DNA of 64,000 nucleotides from Bowdeniella nasicola (GTDB lineage Bacteria > Actinomycetota > Actinomycetes > Actinomycetales > Actinomycetaceae). A model generated the notes under the pieces. It ran no database searches and was not told the origin of the DNA. It saw only the letters and a program-made list of their open reading frames with translations. Below, piece after piece: positions 53,516-64,000 of this stretch. The stretch covers positions 62,001 through 126,000 of the forward strand of contig NZ_FNQV01000001.1 in the NCBI RefSeq assembly GCF_900107735.1, in the 5' to 3' direction. Numbering within the stretch: position 1 is the first letter of the stretch; each line of letters begins with the position of its first letter. A program made the position numbers and the translations under genes.

Positions 53516-55468
53516 ATGACGATCGTAACCAACTGGCTGGCGGCCATTCCCTCGATGTTGCTCGTGCTGTTCTGGCTTTTTTGTCCTGGCTTGCTAGCAC
53601 TGTTGATCGGCCGTGTGCGCGGCTTAGCAGCCCTCGCCTTTGCCCCGCTAGTGTCCCTTGCGCCCATCGTATGGATTCCCGTCGTCTTCGCGATTGCCGG
53701 AATCCCCTTCACAAAACTGACCGTCGGTCTAGCTTTTGGTGTGGTTCTTACGACCCTCGGTGGCGCGGTTTGGTGGTTACGCGGTCGCTGGCCAACTATT
53801 CGTCCGCTCTCTGCGCCGATTTGGCCCGTGGCGCTTGGCACGGCGCTCGCCGCGCCGTTTGGGATATTGCCCGCAATGAAGGCGATCGTCGACCCGACGT
53901 TGCCGCCTCAAACGTGGGATGGGGTTTTCCATATCAACGCGGTCCGATACATTCTCGACACGCTCAATGGGTCGTCAACCGCGATTGGAGCGATTGCGAA
54001 CGTTGACTTAAACCCGCAGTTCTATCCTGGGGGCTGGCACGATATCGTCGCACTGAGCTACACCTCCGACGTGGTCGTGGCAACAAACTCGGCGGCCGTG
54101 ATATTCGGCAGTGTGGTGTTCCCCTTCAGCGTTGCAGTTTTGCTGTCCGTGTTGGCGCCTTCATCCCGCATCGCGCCAATTGTCGGTGCATTCGCTGCAA
54201 TGAGCTTCTCCTCGCTTCCCGAGCGGCCTGCATCTTACGGTACGTTGTGGCCGATTATGGCAGCGTACGTTCTTTTACCGTTGGTTCTGGCAGCCCTCGT
54301 CCGATTCACTCAGCGAGGCGACAACGGCGGCCTCGCCGCCCTCATTGCTGCGATCGTTGGGCTTGCGGGATTGGGCCTCCTGCACCCGTCGTCAATCTTC
54401 GCTGCCACGGCAGCGGGATGGTGGGTACTTCTTCTCTTTCTCATCCGATCGCGCGGCACGGCAACCAGCGCACGGTGGCAACGTATCGTCGCGTGGCTGG
54501 GCCTCATTGGCACCCCGGCAATGCTCTTCGTGATCTGGAAGTCCCCGCTATTTGAGGTCGTCAAGTCTTGGGAGAGATTCCCTGTGGGTACCCTTGGACG
54601 AGAGATTCTTGGAGTTCTGACCGATTCTCAGCTCAGCGAACAGGGTTACGGCGATCCAGTACCCGAATGGGGACTTCTTATTGGCCTCATCCTTGGACTC
54701 ATTGCCGCAGCCCGTGTCAAGGAAAACCGATGGCTACTGCCTGCCTATGCGACGGTGGCTTACCTCTTCGTACTCTCGGCAGTTGTGCATTTGCCCGGCT
54801 ATCGGTTACTCGCGCCATGGTATTTCGACCCGGTACGCCTCGGTGCAATTGTGCCAGTAGTAGCGGCCCCACTCGTCGGTCTCGGTATCGCATGGGTTGT
54901 GGAGGCCCTCACCGTAACGCGTGCCGCATGGATGAGGATGGCAGTTCCCGTGGGTGCTATCGCTGCGCTGGGGCTCACGACCCACGCGTTCAACTACAAC
55001 CAGGGTTACTGGATGTTGCGGCTCAACTACGAGTTCAAGAACGAAGATGGCTACAACGCGCTGATCTCGCCCGAAGAAGTCGCGATGCAGCATCGTTTGA
55101 AGGGCGAATTGCCCGCAAACGCTCGCGTCATCGGTGACCCTCGGACGGGCGCCGCCCTGCTATACGGCATAGCGGACATCAACGTGTTATACCACCATCT
55201 CGATGGCGCCTGGGGGCAGAAGGGCTTCGAAGTCGGCGCGTATTTCGATCAACTCAACATGTCCCACCACATCTGTACGACGCTGCAGTCGCTAGGGATC
55301 GACTACTTCTATACGGACGAACGCACCTACTGGCCCGAGAACGACGCGAAAAACAAATACGAGGGGCTGCGTATTGGTCGCAGACACATCGACCGATTTG
55401 AGCTCATCGATTCCGGTGGCGGGGCCGCGCTCTACCGCCTCGCGATCTGCGACCAGCACAAGAACTAG
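53516..55468 (+). CDS. DUF6541-like polytopic membrane protein, copy 3
   Basis: A 650-residue protein, same length as copy 2, with many membrane helices. It shares WDGVFHINAVRYI, PQFYPGGWHDIVALS, and IGDPRTGAALLYG with its paralogues. I prefer the ATG at 53516, two bases after the previous stop, with GGAAG nine bases upstream; an ATG five codons earlier is also in frame. It ends the plus-strand part of the locus and is convergent with mgtE. Confidence 0.72.
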   Translation: MTIVTNWLAAIPSMLLVLFWLFCPGLLALLIGRVRGLAALAFAPLVSLAPIVWIPVVFAIAGIPFTKLTVGLAFGVVLTTLGGAVWWLRGRWPTIRPLSAPIWPVALGTALAAPFGILPAMKAIVDPTLPPQTWDGVFHINAVRYILDTLNGSSTAIGAIANVDLNPQFYPGGWHDIVALSYTSDVVVATNSAAVIFGSVVFPFSVAVLLSVLAPSSRIAPIVGAFAAMSFSSLPERPASYGTLWPIMAAYVLLPLVLAALVRFTQRGDNGGLAALIAAIVGLAGLGLLHPSSIFAATAAGWWVLLLFLIRSRGTATSARWQRIVAWLGLIGTPAMLFVIWKSPLFEVVKSWERFPVGTLGREILGVLTDSQLSEQGYGDPVPEWGLLIGLILGLIAAARVKENRWLLPAYATVAYLFVLSAVVHLPGYRLLAPWYFDPVRLGAIVPVVAAPLVGLGIAWVVEALTVTRAAWMRMAVPVGAIAALGLTTHAFNYNQGYWMLRLNYEFKNEDGYNALISPEEVAMQHRLKGELPANARVIGDPRTGAALLYGIADINVLYHHLDGAWGQKGFEVGAYFDQLNMSHHICTTLQSLGIDYFYTDERTYWPENDAKNKYEGLRIGRRHIDRFELIDSGGGAALYRLAICDQHKN

Positions 55469-55489
55469 CGGCGGGCGCGGCGCGCGGCG

Positions 55490-56827
55490 CTAGATCCCGA
55501 GCACGGCCTTGGCGATGACGAAGTACATCACGAGTCCAGTGGCGTCACAGAACGTGGAGATAAACGGGTTGGAAAACACGGCAGGATCCGCGCCGACAGC
55601 TTTCGCGATGATCGGCATGACGCCACCGATCGAGGCAGCCATCGTGCACACGCTCAGCAGCGTCAATCCGATGACCGTCCCGATCGCAACGCCATAGACG
55701 AGGGTAGCGACACCGAATCCGAGAGCTCCTAGAACCGCCCCAAGCGTGAAGCCGATGCGTGCCTCGCGCCACAGCACAGCCAGGACGTCCTTGCTCCACA
55801 CATCGCCAAGCGCGAGCGCTCGCGTCACCGTCGTCGCGGCTTGATTGCCGGTGTTTCCGCCCGTGCCGGTCAGCAGCGGAATGAACAGCGCAAGGACGAC
55901 AACCTCGGCCAGGGTGGACTCGAAGATCTCAAGCACCTGAACCGTCAGCACGGCCGAGACTGCGAGGACGAGCAGCCACACGATCCGCGACTTGACGACG
56001 TTCAAGACCGGCGTTGAAAGGTAGGGGCGGCGCAGGGGCTCATGGCCGCCGTGACGAGCCACGTCTTCGGTATCGGCCGCTTCAACGATCTCGAGAGCGT
56101 CATCGACGGTGAGGACTCCGACAATCCGATTCTCCCCATCGACGATTGGCATAGCGATCTTGCCGATGGCAAGGAGCTGGCGGGCGGTGTCCTCGGCATC
56201 GTCGGTCGCCTGGGCGCTGATGGGGGAGGTCATGATGTCCGCGATGATCGCGTCCGGGGCAGCGGTGAACATGTCGCGCAGGGAAACCACACCCACGAGC
56301 CGACGGGTGTCGTCCATGACCGGGATCATGTAGAGCGTCTCGTACTCCTCGGAGCGGGTACGCAGCAGCTCGAGTGCATAACCGATGGTCCGAGTCTCGC
56401 GCACCGGCACCACCTCGGGCGACATCCGCCGGCCGATGCTGCCCTTCGGGTAACCGAGCAGGGCCGCGGTCATACCCCGCTCATGGCGGGAAAGACCCCG
56501 CAGAAGCTTATCCGCGACGGATGCCGGAACCTCATCGAGCAGCGCGGCGCGATCGTCGGGGTCGAGATCCGTGAAGATGGAAGCAATCTGCTCATCGCGC
56601 AGCGCATCGAGCAGGTCGGCTTGGTGGCCGGCATCGAGGGCTTCGAAGACCTCCAGCGCGCGGTCCTTGGCGAGAAGACGGAACATCACGGCGCCGCGTT
56701 TTGCGGGCACGTGTTCGACGACGCTGATGAGGTCAGGAATCGAGGCCTCGGCCGCGAGTGTGGACAGCTCTGCGATATCGCCCGAGGAGATATCGTCGAT
56801 CAGCCGCTCTTCCAATTGGGTCAGCAT
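55490..56827 (-). CDS. mgtE: MgtE-family magnesium transporter
   Basis: A 445-residue channel: N-terminal helical superhelix (residues 1-130), two CBS domains (about 130-260), and a five-helix membrane domain with PLLTGTGGNTGNQAATT and the VKSRIVWLLVL start. Intracellular Mg2+ closes these channels. The ATG at 56827 has GAAGGGGG just upstream; a longer frame reads through the leader and was rejected. No magnesium riboswitch was found in the short leader. Confidence 0.92.
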   Translation of the reverse strand: MLTQLEERLIDDISSGDIAELSTLAAEASIPDLISVVEHVPAKRGAVMFRLLAKDRALEVFEALDAGHQADLLDALRDEQIASIFTDLDPDDRAALLDEVPASVADKLLRGLSRHERGMTAALLGYPKGSIGRRMSPEVVPVRETRTIGYALELLRTRSEEYETLYMIPVMDDTRRLVGVVSLRDMFTAAPDAIIADIMTSPISAQATDDAEDTARQLLAIGKIAMPIVDGENRIVGVLTVDDALEIVEAADTEDVARHGGHEPLRRPYLSTPVLNVVKSRIVWLLVLAVSAVLTVQVLEIFESTLAEVVVLALFIPLLTGTGGNTGNQAATTVTRALALGDVWSKDVLAVLWREARIGFTLGAVLGALGFGVATLVYGVAIGTVIGLTLLSVCTMAASIGGVMPIIAKAVGADPAVFSNPFISTFCDATGLVMYFVIAKAVLGI

Positions 56828-56953
56828 GATTGCCCCCTTCCTCGCACGACGTGGTGCCTCGATCATTGAAACTAGAGCATAAAAAATGGCGCCCAACACA
56901 TGTGGCAGGCCCCTCCAGGGAGTCTACCGCGAATGCCCGAAGTGGGCCGCTAG

Positions 56954-59048
<2,095 letters not shown>

Positions 59049-59049
<1 letters not shown>

Positions 59050-59795
59050 TGAACGAAACCGACGTCATCCGCGTCAGCCACGCGGTCAAGAAATTCACGC
59101 TCAAGCACACGCATTCGCTCAAGGAATGGGTCGTGTGGAATGTCAAGGGGCGACGGGGTGAGCTTACCGAGTCCTTCACTGCGCTGCGAGATGTCTCCTT
59201 CAACCTGCGCCAGGGCGAGACGGTCGCGCTGCTGGGATTCAATGGCTCCGGCAAATCGACGATGCTCAAGCTCATCTCCGGCGTCATGCGCGCCGACGGC
59301 GGGGAGATCCGCGTGCGCGGCAAGATTGCGGGACTTATCGAGGTTGGCGCGGGCTTTCACCCGGACCTGACCGGCCGCGAGAATATCTACCTCAATGGCG
59401 CGATCCTCGGCATGAGCGAAGATGAAATCAATGCTGCCTTTGACGACATCGTGGCGTTTTCCGAAATCGAGCAGTTCATCGACACCGAGGTGAAGTTCTA
59501 CTCCTCGGGCATGTTCTTGCGGCTCGCCTTTTCCGTCGCGGTCCATACCAATCCCGACATCTTCCTGATCGACGAGATCCTGGCCGTCGGGGACGAACCA
59601 TTCCAGAAAAAATGCCTGAAGCGCATCGATGAGCTGAAGGCCGAAGGCAAATCGCTCGTCATCGTCTCCCACGACCTCGACCTCGTGGCGAGCATGTGTG
59701 AGCGCGGCATCCTGCTTCGCCAGGGCGAACTTGTCTTCGACGGCGACGTGCACGAGGCGGTCGCGATGATGCGAGAAAACCGAGAGGAAAACTAG
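59049..59795 (+). CDS. wzt: Polysaccharide ABC exporter ATPase (Wzt-like, without C-terminal carbohydrate-binding domain)
   Basis: A 248-residue ATPase: Walker A GFNGSGKST, ABC signature region YSSGM, Walker B DIFLIDE, and the H-loop IVSHD. It lacks the C-terminal sugar-reading domain of some Wzt proteins, like the mycobacterial one. The ATG shares one base with the permease stop; a longer frame overlaps the permease gene. Confidence 0.92.
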
Positions 59796-61450
59796 TGGAT
59801 ATTGCTCGCGCATACGAGCTGTTGACCGCGGCATTTGCCGACCACGACGTCCGGATATCGCTGAGCGAGGAGGCTCGCGAGGTCCTGTCCCAACTGGATG
59901 AGCGCTGGCTGGTGAGCGCGATCTCGCCGCTGACGCTGACGTACCCGGACCGAACGATCATGCTGCGGGTGTTTCTGTGTGACACCCAGCCGCTGGAGGA
60001 CCGCAACACGCTGCGCGATATCCGCCCGAGCGACGTGGCACTGCCCGTGGCGCACGGCGTCATTATCGTGACGCCGGCCGGGGGCGGGGTGGGCGAACCT
60101 CATCACCGTTACCTGCTGGTGCCCTCGGCGCGCGTGATGGCGGGCGAGGCCCGCTACATCTTCGTCAAACCCGATTCGCTCAAGGGCAAGGCGATGAGCC
60201 AGGTCTACCGCCGGCTGTATGGCAAGGCGCCGATCATGCTCGACCGCTACCGCCAGTCCCGCAATTCCGCCTACCAGCAGACCTGGCAGGCCACCGCTCC
60301 CGAGCTTGCGACCGCCGCCCCGCTCATTCGGCGCGAGGGCGATGCGCCGTGGATGTGGGTGGCGATGCACTGGTTGGAAAACGGCGGCGCCGAATCCTGG
60401 GCTTTCCGGCAGGCCGAGCTCGCCCGCGATGCCGGCTACAAGATCCTCATCACCGTCGACCGTGGAGCGCCGCAGCGGCTGCTTGGACGCGCCTACGAGA
60501 TCGCCGACGAGGTGTTCTTGTGTGCGCAGACCTTCGGGGTGAAAGAGCGCGCGCCCTTCGTCGAAGCGCTGCTGCGCACCTACCGCCCCGTCGCGATCCA
60601 CATCCACCACTCGGTGCTCGCCTACGAGCACCTGGGACTCGTGCGCACGCTGCTGCCCGATACGCGCGTGGAGGATTCGGTGCACATTGTCGAGCATCGC
60701 GGCGGCGGTTACGTCGCTGATTCCGTCCGCGCCTCGCACCTGATCGACCTGCACCACGTCATCAGCCCGCAGCTGCGCGAAATCTACCTGCGCGAGGCGG
60801 GCATCGCGCCGGAGAAGGTCGCCTACTATCCGCTGACGGGGCTCACGGCGCGCGCGAGCGCCGAGGCGAGCGGCGAGATTCCCGCGCGGCCCCGCGCCGC
60901 GCTGCGGGTCGGCTTCCTAGGCCGCATGAGTCTGCAAAAGCGCCCGTTCCTCTTCGTCGACGTGGCGCGACGGCTGCACGCGAGCGCTCCGCAGGACTTC
61001 GAGTTCGTCATGCAGGGCAGCGGCGAGCTCGAGCATTACACTCGCGACCACCTGGCCAAAGCGGGCCTCGCCGACGTTGTGACGACCCGCGCCTGGGGAC
61101 CGGTCACCGATTTCCTAGCCGAGATCGATGTCCTGCTCATCCCGAGCGATAACGAGGGCCTGACGCTCACCTCGCTGGAGGCCACCAGCGCCGGCGTGCT
61201 CGTCGTGAGCGCGGACGTCGGCTCCCAGATCACCGTCGTCGCGCCTGGCGCGCTGCTGCCGCGAGAGCCCAACGCCTTCGTGGCGGGCGCCGTCGAGCTG
61301 TTGCGGCGCCTGGCTGCCGATGACGGGGAGCGTCGCAGCCTCATTGCCCGCCAGCGCGGCCTCGTTGCCGATCTGGCCTCGCGCACCAGCGCCGAAGAGT
61401 TCTATACCGATCATTACGCCACAACCGCCGTGGCGAAGACCAAGGAGTAA
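59795..61450 (+). CDS. Glycosyltransferase with a GT4 C-terminal half and a novel N-terminal region
   Basis: A 551-residue protein. Residues 1-185 have no motif I know. From about 188 (WMWVAMHWLENGGAESWAFR) a GT-B enzyme follows, with VGFLGRMSLQKRPFL and PSDNEGLTLTSLEATSAGV as donor-binding elements. It sits between the ABC ATPase and the GlfT1-like gene, with one-base overlap at its GTG start, so it probably acts on the exported polymer. Confidence 0.82.
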   Translation: MDIARAYELLTAAFADHDVRISLSEEAREVLSQLDERWLVSAISPLTLTYPDRTIMLRVFLCDTQPLEDRNTLRDIRPSDVALPVAHGVIIVTPAGGGVGEPHHRYLLVPSARVMAGEARYIFVKPDSLKGKAMSQVYRRLYGKAPIMLDRYRQSRNSAYQQTWQATAPELATAAPLIRREGDAPWMWVAMHWLENGGAESWAFRQAELARDAGYKILITVDRGAPQRLLGRAYEIADEVFLCAQTFGVKERAPFVEALLRTYRPVAIHIHHSVLAYEHLGLVRTLLPDTRVEDSVHIVEHRGGGYVADSVRASHLIDLHHVISPQLREIYLREAGIAPEKVAYYPLTGLTARASAEASGEIPARPRAALRVGFLGRMSLQKRPFLFVDVARRLHASAPQDFEFVMQGSGELEHYTRDHLAKAGLADVVTTRAWGPVTDFLAEIDVLLIPSDNEGLTLTSLEATSAGVLVVSADVGSQITVVAPGALLPREPNAFVAGAVELLRRLAADDGERRSLIARQRGLVADLASRTSAEEFYTDHYATTAVAKTKE

Positions 61451-61452
61451 GC

Positions 61453-62349
61453 ATGCGCGTTGCCGCCGTCGTCGTCACCTATAACCGAGCCGACCTGCTG
61501 GAAAAAACCCTCGCCGGGCTGGAGGCGCAGGACCGGCCCGTGGACCGCATCATCGTCGTCGACAATGCCTCCACCGACCGCACGCCGCAGATGCTCGCCG
61601 AGCGCGAAGCCGCCGTTCCCACGACGGTGACGCGGCTGAAGAAGAACACCGGGGGAGCGGGCGGCTTCGCCCACGGCATCCAGGCCGCCTTCGGGGCGGG
61701 CTATGACGCCTACTGGATCATGGACGACGACACGGTGCCGCGGCCCGGTGCGCTCGCGGAGCTGCTGACCGGCGTCGACTCCTTCGCCGAACGCCACGGA
61801 CACGTCCCCTCCTTCGCCTGCTCGATGGTGCTGTGGACCGACGGGGAGCTGTGTGAGATGAATACGCCCGACACGACGTGGGACTGGCCGCGTGATATGG
61901 CGCACGGCAAGGGCTACCAGCTCGTGAAGTCCTGCTCGTTCGTCTCCTGCCTCATCACCGCCGACGCCGTGCGCGAATGCGGGCTGCCCTACCGCGAGTA
62001 CTTCATCTGGTACGACGACGCCGAATACACGATGCGCCTGAGCAAGTTCCGCCCGGGCATCTTCGTCGCCGACTCCAAGGTCGATCACCTGCTCGGGGAA
62101 AACCGCGGCGTGAATTTCGGCGACGTCACCGACGCCAATGTCTGGAAGTTCGAATACGGTGTGCGCAACCAGATTTCGGCGGCGTTTTCGCTGCGCTCGC
62201 CGACGATCGCGGTCCAGCTTGCCGAAAACATGCTCAAGCAGCTGCACGGCTCCGGCGTGAGCCCTAAGCTCCGCCTCCGGCTCTTAAAGGCCGGCCTGAA
62301 GGGCCTCGTGTTCCACCCCAAGAAGCGCTTCGCGCGCACCGTCCGCTAG
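61453..62349 (+). CDS. Family-2 glycosyltransferase, GlfT1-like galactofuranosyltransferase
   Basis: A 298-residue GT-A enzyme: VVVTYNRADLLEKTL, IVVDNASTDRTP, NTGGAGGFAHG and donor motif WIMDDDT, then FIWYDDAEYTMRL and a WKFEYGVRNQI segment. Its set and its place next to glf and Wzm/Wzt match GlfT1 (Rv3782), which starts galactan with the first galactofuranose residues. The ATG is two bases after the previous stop. Confidence 0.87.
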   Translation: MRVAAVVVTYNRADLLEKTLAGLEAQDRPVDRIIVVDNASTDRTPQMLAEREAAVPTTVTRLKKNTGGAGGFAHGIQAAFGAGYDAYWIMDDDTVPRPGALAELLTGVDSFAERHGHVPSFACSMVLWTDGELCEMNTPDTTWDWPRDMAHGKGYQLVKSCSFVSCLITADAVRECGLPYREYFIWYDDAEYTMRLSKFRPGIFVADSKVDHLLGENRGVNFGDVTDANVWKFEYGVRNQISAAFSLRSPTIAVQLAENMLKQLHGSGVSPKLRLRLLKAGLKGLVFHPKKRFARTVR

Positions 62350-62383
62350 TCCGCACACTCCCGCACATCGCCATAATCAACCC

Positions 62384-62422
62384 GGCAGGCTCGCGCCGCG
62401 TGCGGGCCCGTTCGAGCCTGCC
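62384..62422 (+). terminator. Long inverted repeat after the galactan operon
   Basis: GGCAGGCTCG (62384-62393) pairs with CGAGCCTGCC (62413-62422) across a 19-base loop. It lies 35 bases after the operon, but no T-run follows, so it is a candidate only. Confidence 0.5.
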
Positions 62423-62491
62423 CAGGGCGTCCCAACTCGCTCTTGCCGATCGCTACGTTCAAGGTGAATCACCACCGAAAGGACAGCGATC

Positions 62492-62776
62492 ATGCGAAAA
62501 CCAACCACATTGCTAGCCGGGGTCCTCGCCCTCGCGCTACTCGCCGGGGCAGGGGGCTGCGCCGGCGCGAAACACGCTGGTGGCAACACCACCTGCAAGG
62601 ACTACCTCACGCTGGACAAGGGCGATAAGCGCGATGCCATCAAGGCGTTTCTCTCCGATAGTGGCAAGTCAGATCCGTCCAACGCTGAAATCTCGCTGAG
62701 CGTCATGTCCGCGACGCTGTACTGCAAGACGGCCGGCTCGGATTCGGACCCCATCAGCAACATCGGCGGGAACTGA
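62492..62776 (+). CDS. Small lipoprotein, possibly HdeA-like
   Basis: A 94-residue protein with a lipoprotein signal: charged start, hydrophobic LLAGVLALALLAG, lipobox AGGC at residue 23. The mature part has two further cysteines (in TTCKDYL and LYCKTAG) about 40 residues apart, a spacing seen in HdeA-type acid chaperones, plus alternating charged helices. The similarity is by pattern only. GAAAGGA precedes the ATG and the next gene starts one base after its stop. Confidence 0.6.
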   Translation: MRKPTTLLAGVLALALLAGAGGCAGAKHAGGNTTCKDYLTLDKGDKRDAIKAFLSDSGKSDPSNAEISLSVMSATLYCKTAGSDSDPISNIGGN

Positions 62777-62777
62777 C

Positions 62778-63110
62778 ATGCCTCAATGGTTACTCGCAGT
62801 GCTCGTTTTCGGCACTATATTCGGCCTTCCCATCGGATGGGGCATGCTCCAAGACAAGTATCGGGATCGAGACGATGGCGTCGGCAAGTTCTTTCGCGGC
62901 ACCGAGAAGGCCGGGGACGTGGCAGGCAACATCCTGCACTCGATCTTCCAGCGGATTGTGGGGCTCGTCGCCCTTGCCATAGGCGCTCTCATCCTCTGGC
63001 TGACACCGACCATGGGGTTCGGTTGGGAAACCCTCGTCGCCATTGCCCTGGTCGGATACGGCATTTACCTGCTGTGGCCAGGCCGGCGGAGCTTCTGGAT
63101 CGTCTTCTAA
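62778..63110 (+). CDS. Small membrane protein paired with the lipoprotein
   Basis: A 110-residue protein with an N-terminal helix (about 4-22), a charged middle (DKYRDRDDGVGKFFRG) and two C-terminal helices (about 58-78 and 83-99). Unknown family. It starts one base after the lipoprotein stop, so the two share a message. It is convergent with the AMP-binding-like gene 7 bases away. Confidence 0.6.
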   Translation: MPQWLLAVLVFGTIFGLPIGWGMLQDKYRDRDDGVGKFFRGTEKAGDVAGNILHSIFQRIVGLVALAIGALILWLTPTMGFGWETLVAIALVGYGIYLLWPGRRSFWIVF

Positions 63111-63117
63111 CGAGGCC

Positions 63118-63828
63118 CTACCGGCACGGATCACGCAGCGGCAGCGCCTGTTCCTGCGTCGCGACGGCGGCGCAGTCACCCGCAAAGTCGCGATCGATCG
63201 CGACGATGGAACCGCCGGCCAGCAGCTGGGAGGCGAGCTGGCGCACGAGCTCATGGTTCGTGGCGGGGCGGATCATCAGGCGCTGCGCGCTGCCACCGTC
63301 GAGCAGTTCATCGAGGTCCGCGTAACGCAAGTTCGGGCCGGCCAGCGCGATAGCCGTCGGGTCAAGCGGCGGCATCGCACCGAGCTGATCGGCCGCGCTC
63401 ATCACCTCCGCGTTCGCATCGCTCACCATGGGCGGCAGCTCACCGTCGTAGCTCATGGCGAGCGCGGGCAGCGCGAGGGCGAGCACATCGCCCGACGTCT
63501 CAGCCCAGGCTTCGGGCCGATCGGTGAGGATCACATCCGGGTCATCGATTTCACGGAAGGTGACGGCACCGCCCGCGAGCCACGTGGCGTGCGCCCACAC
63601 GAATGCGCGCCACGTCGGAGGCAAATCGACAAACAGCGTGTCACCCGGGGCGAAACCGGCGTCGAAAACCAGGAAATTTGCTGTCTTTGCGACCCAGCGG
63701 GCCAGGACCGCGCCGGAGAGTTCCGTGCGTTCGTCGGCGGAATACCACGTCACGGCGGGGGTGGATCGGGAAGCGAAAGCGGCCAGGAGATGGCCCGGAT
63801 CATGGCGCAGGGGCATAGCTGCCATCAT
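63118..63828 (-). CDS. TIGR03089-type protein (short AMP-binding-like)
   Basis: A 236-residue protein resembling the actinobacterial TIGR03089 family, which looks like the N-terminal piece of an adenylate-forming enzyme. Here it has ELSGAVLARWVAKTANFL and GFAPGDTLFVDLPPTWRAFVWAHA split by short loops. It lacks the ATP-binding signature and is unlikely to be a full ligase. It often neighbours cell-wall glycan genes. The start is uncertain: ATG at 63828 is used, but GTG 63849, ATG 63825 or ATG 63816 are possible. Confidence 0.7.
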   Translation of the reverse strand: MMAAMPLRHDPGHLLAAFASRSTPAVTWYSADERTELSGAVLARWVAKTANFLVFDAGFAPGDTLFVDLPPTWRAFVWAHATWLAGGAVTFREIDDPDVILTDRPEAWAETSGDVLALALPALAMSYDGELPPMVSDANAEVMSAADQLGAMPPLDPTAIALAGPNLRYADLDELLDGGSAQRLMIRPATNHELVRQLASQLLAGGSIVAIDRDFAGDCAAVATQEQALPLRDPCR

Positions 63829-63857
63829 ACGTCCGGACAGATATACCACCGATCCAC

Positions 63858-63886
63858 TTGACGAAGGTGAGTGACACGCGTGTAAT
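63858..63886 (+). promoter_or_regulatory. Good sigma-70-type promoter for the last gene
   Basis: TTGACG (63858-63863), 17-base spacer, TGTAAT (63881-63886). The predicted transcript begins about 33 bases before the GTG at 63926 and includes a GGAG ribosome-binding site. Confidence 0.65.
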
Positions 63887-63925
63887 TTAGAGACAGACAG
63901 CTAATGCAACGAACGGAGTGCGACC

Positions 63926-64000
63926 GTGTGGAACATCCTGGGTGACGGCCCAATCTCCGCTCGCGGCGGCGGGAACGCCCCCGCGTCCGCCGACCCCTAT
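63926..64000 (+). CDS. Unidentified gene, first 25 codons only
   Basis: The GTG (with GGAG 7-10 bases upstream) opens MWNILGDGPISARGGGNAP and the frame is still open at the window end. The Gly/Pro/Ala-rich start suggests a disordered cytoplasmic N-terminus. Too little is present to name a family. Confidence 0.5.
   Translation, partial: MWNILGDGPISARGGGNAPASADPY

Noticed and set aside
55465-55493. GC palindrome spanning the convergent stops of a DUF6541 gene and mgtE
   Set aside because: Only CTAGCG/CGCTAG pair cleanly and the middle mismatches; no T-run, so not called as a terminator.

Overview
The window is chromosomal DNA from a high-GC actinobacterium. The evidence is mycothione reductase, a split acyl-CoA carboxylase with a tiny epsilon subunit, actinobacterial-type DapC and DapD, LytR-CpsA-Psr proteins, and many genes whose -10 box lies exactly six bases before the start codon (leaderless transcription). 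The block purE-purK-GtrA-birA-accD-accE-maf-accA has the same gene content as the Mycobacterium tuberculosis Rv3275c-Rv3285 region. A fermentative lactate dehydrogenase and a galactofuranose module without visible arabinan genes would fit an Actinomycetaceae-like organism, but the genus cannot be fixed from this sequence. No rRNA, tRNA, CRISPR array, insertion sequence or phage gene was found. No gene-free gap exceeds 300 bases.

Bases 1-32,800 are mainly housekeeping. In order they hold: the 3' part of typA; a VanW-domain surface protein; ferredoxin fdxA; dapC; citrate synthase with an unusual in-frame upstream mini-ORF; a two-component pair; cutC; dapD (opposite strand); two Nudix proteins, one fused to a nuclease-like domain; and an acyl-CoA carboxylase block (accA3, maf, a DUF885 peptidase, accE, accD/pccB) divergent from birA. 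Then come an adenylate cyclase, a second two-component pair, purK-purE, galE, mycothione reductase, lactate dehydrogenase, a membrane glycerophosphodiesterase and two tandem LCP phosphotransferases.

Bases 32,900-55,500 form a cell-surface polysaccharide locus. It appears to encode all five enzymes expected to turn UDP-GlcNAc into UDP-2,3-diacetamido-2,3-dideoxy-mannuronic acid (WbpA, B, E, D and I-like). It also has seven glycosyltransferase modules, an asparagine-synthetase-like amidotransferase without a glutaminase cysteine, a MOP-family flippase, three copies of a large DUF6541-type membrane protein, and an exported D-glucuronyl C5-epimerase-family lipoprotein. The epimerase gene is broken, or switched off, by a C7 tract in its signal peptide. 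Several genes here look less GC-rich than the flanks, which suggests acquired DNA.

Bases 55,500-64,000 hold mgtE and then a second glycan module: UDP-galactopyranose mutase, a Wzm/Wzt-type ABC exporter and two glycosyltransferases, overlapping or nearly so. This resembles the mycobacterial galactan export genes. The window ends with a small lipoprotein plus membrane-protein pair, a TIGR03089-type AMP-binding-like protein and the first 25 codons of an unidentified gene. Together the right half looks like a cell-envelope factory: one flippase-dependent uronic-acid glycan and one ABC-exported galactofuranose glycan, with LCP enzymes upstream that could attach products to the wall.
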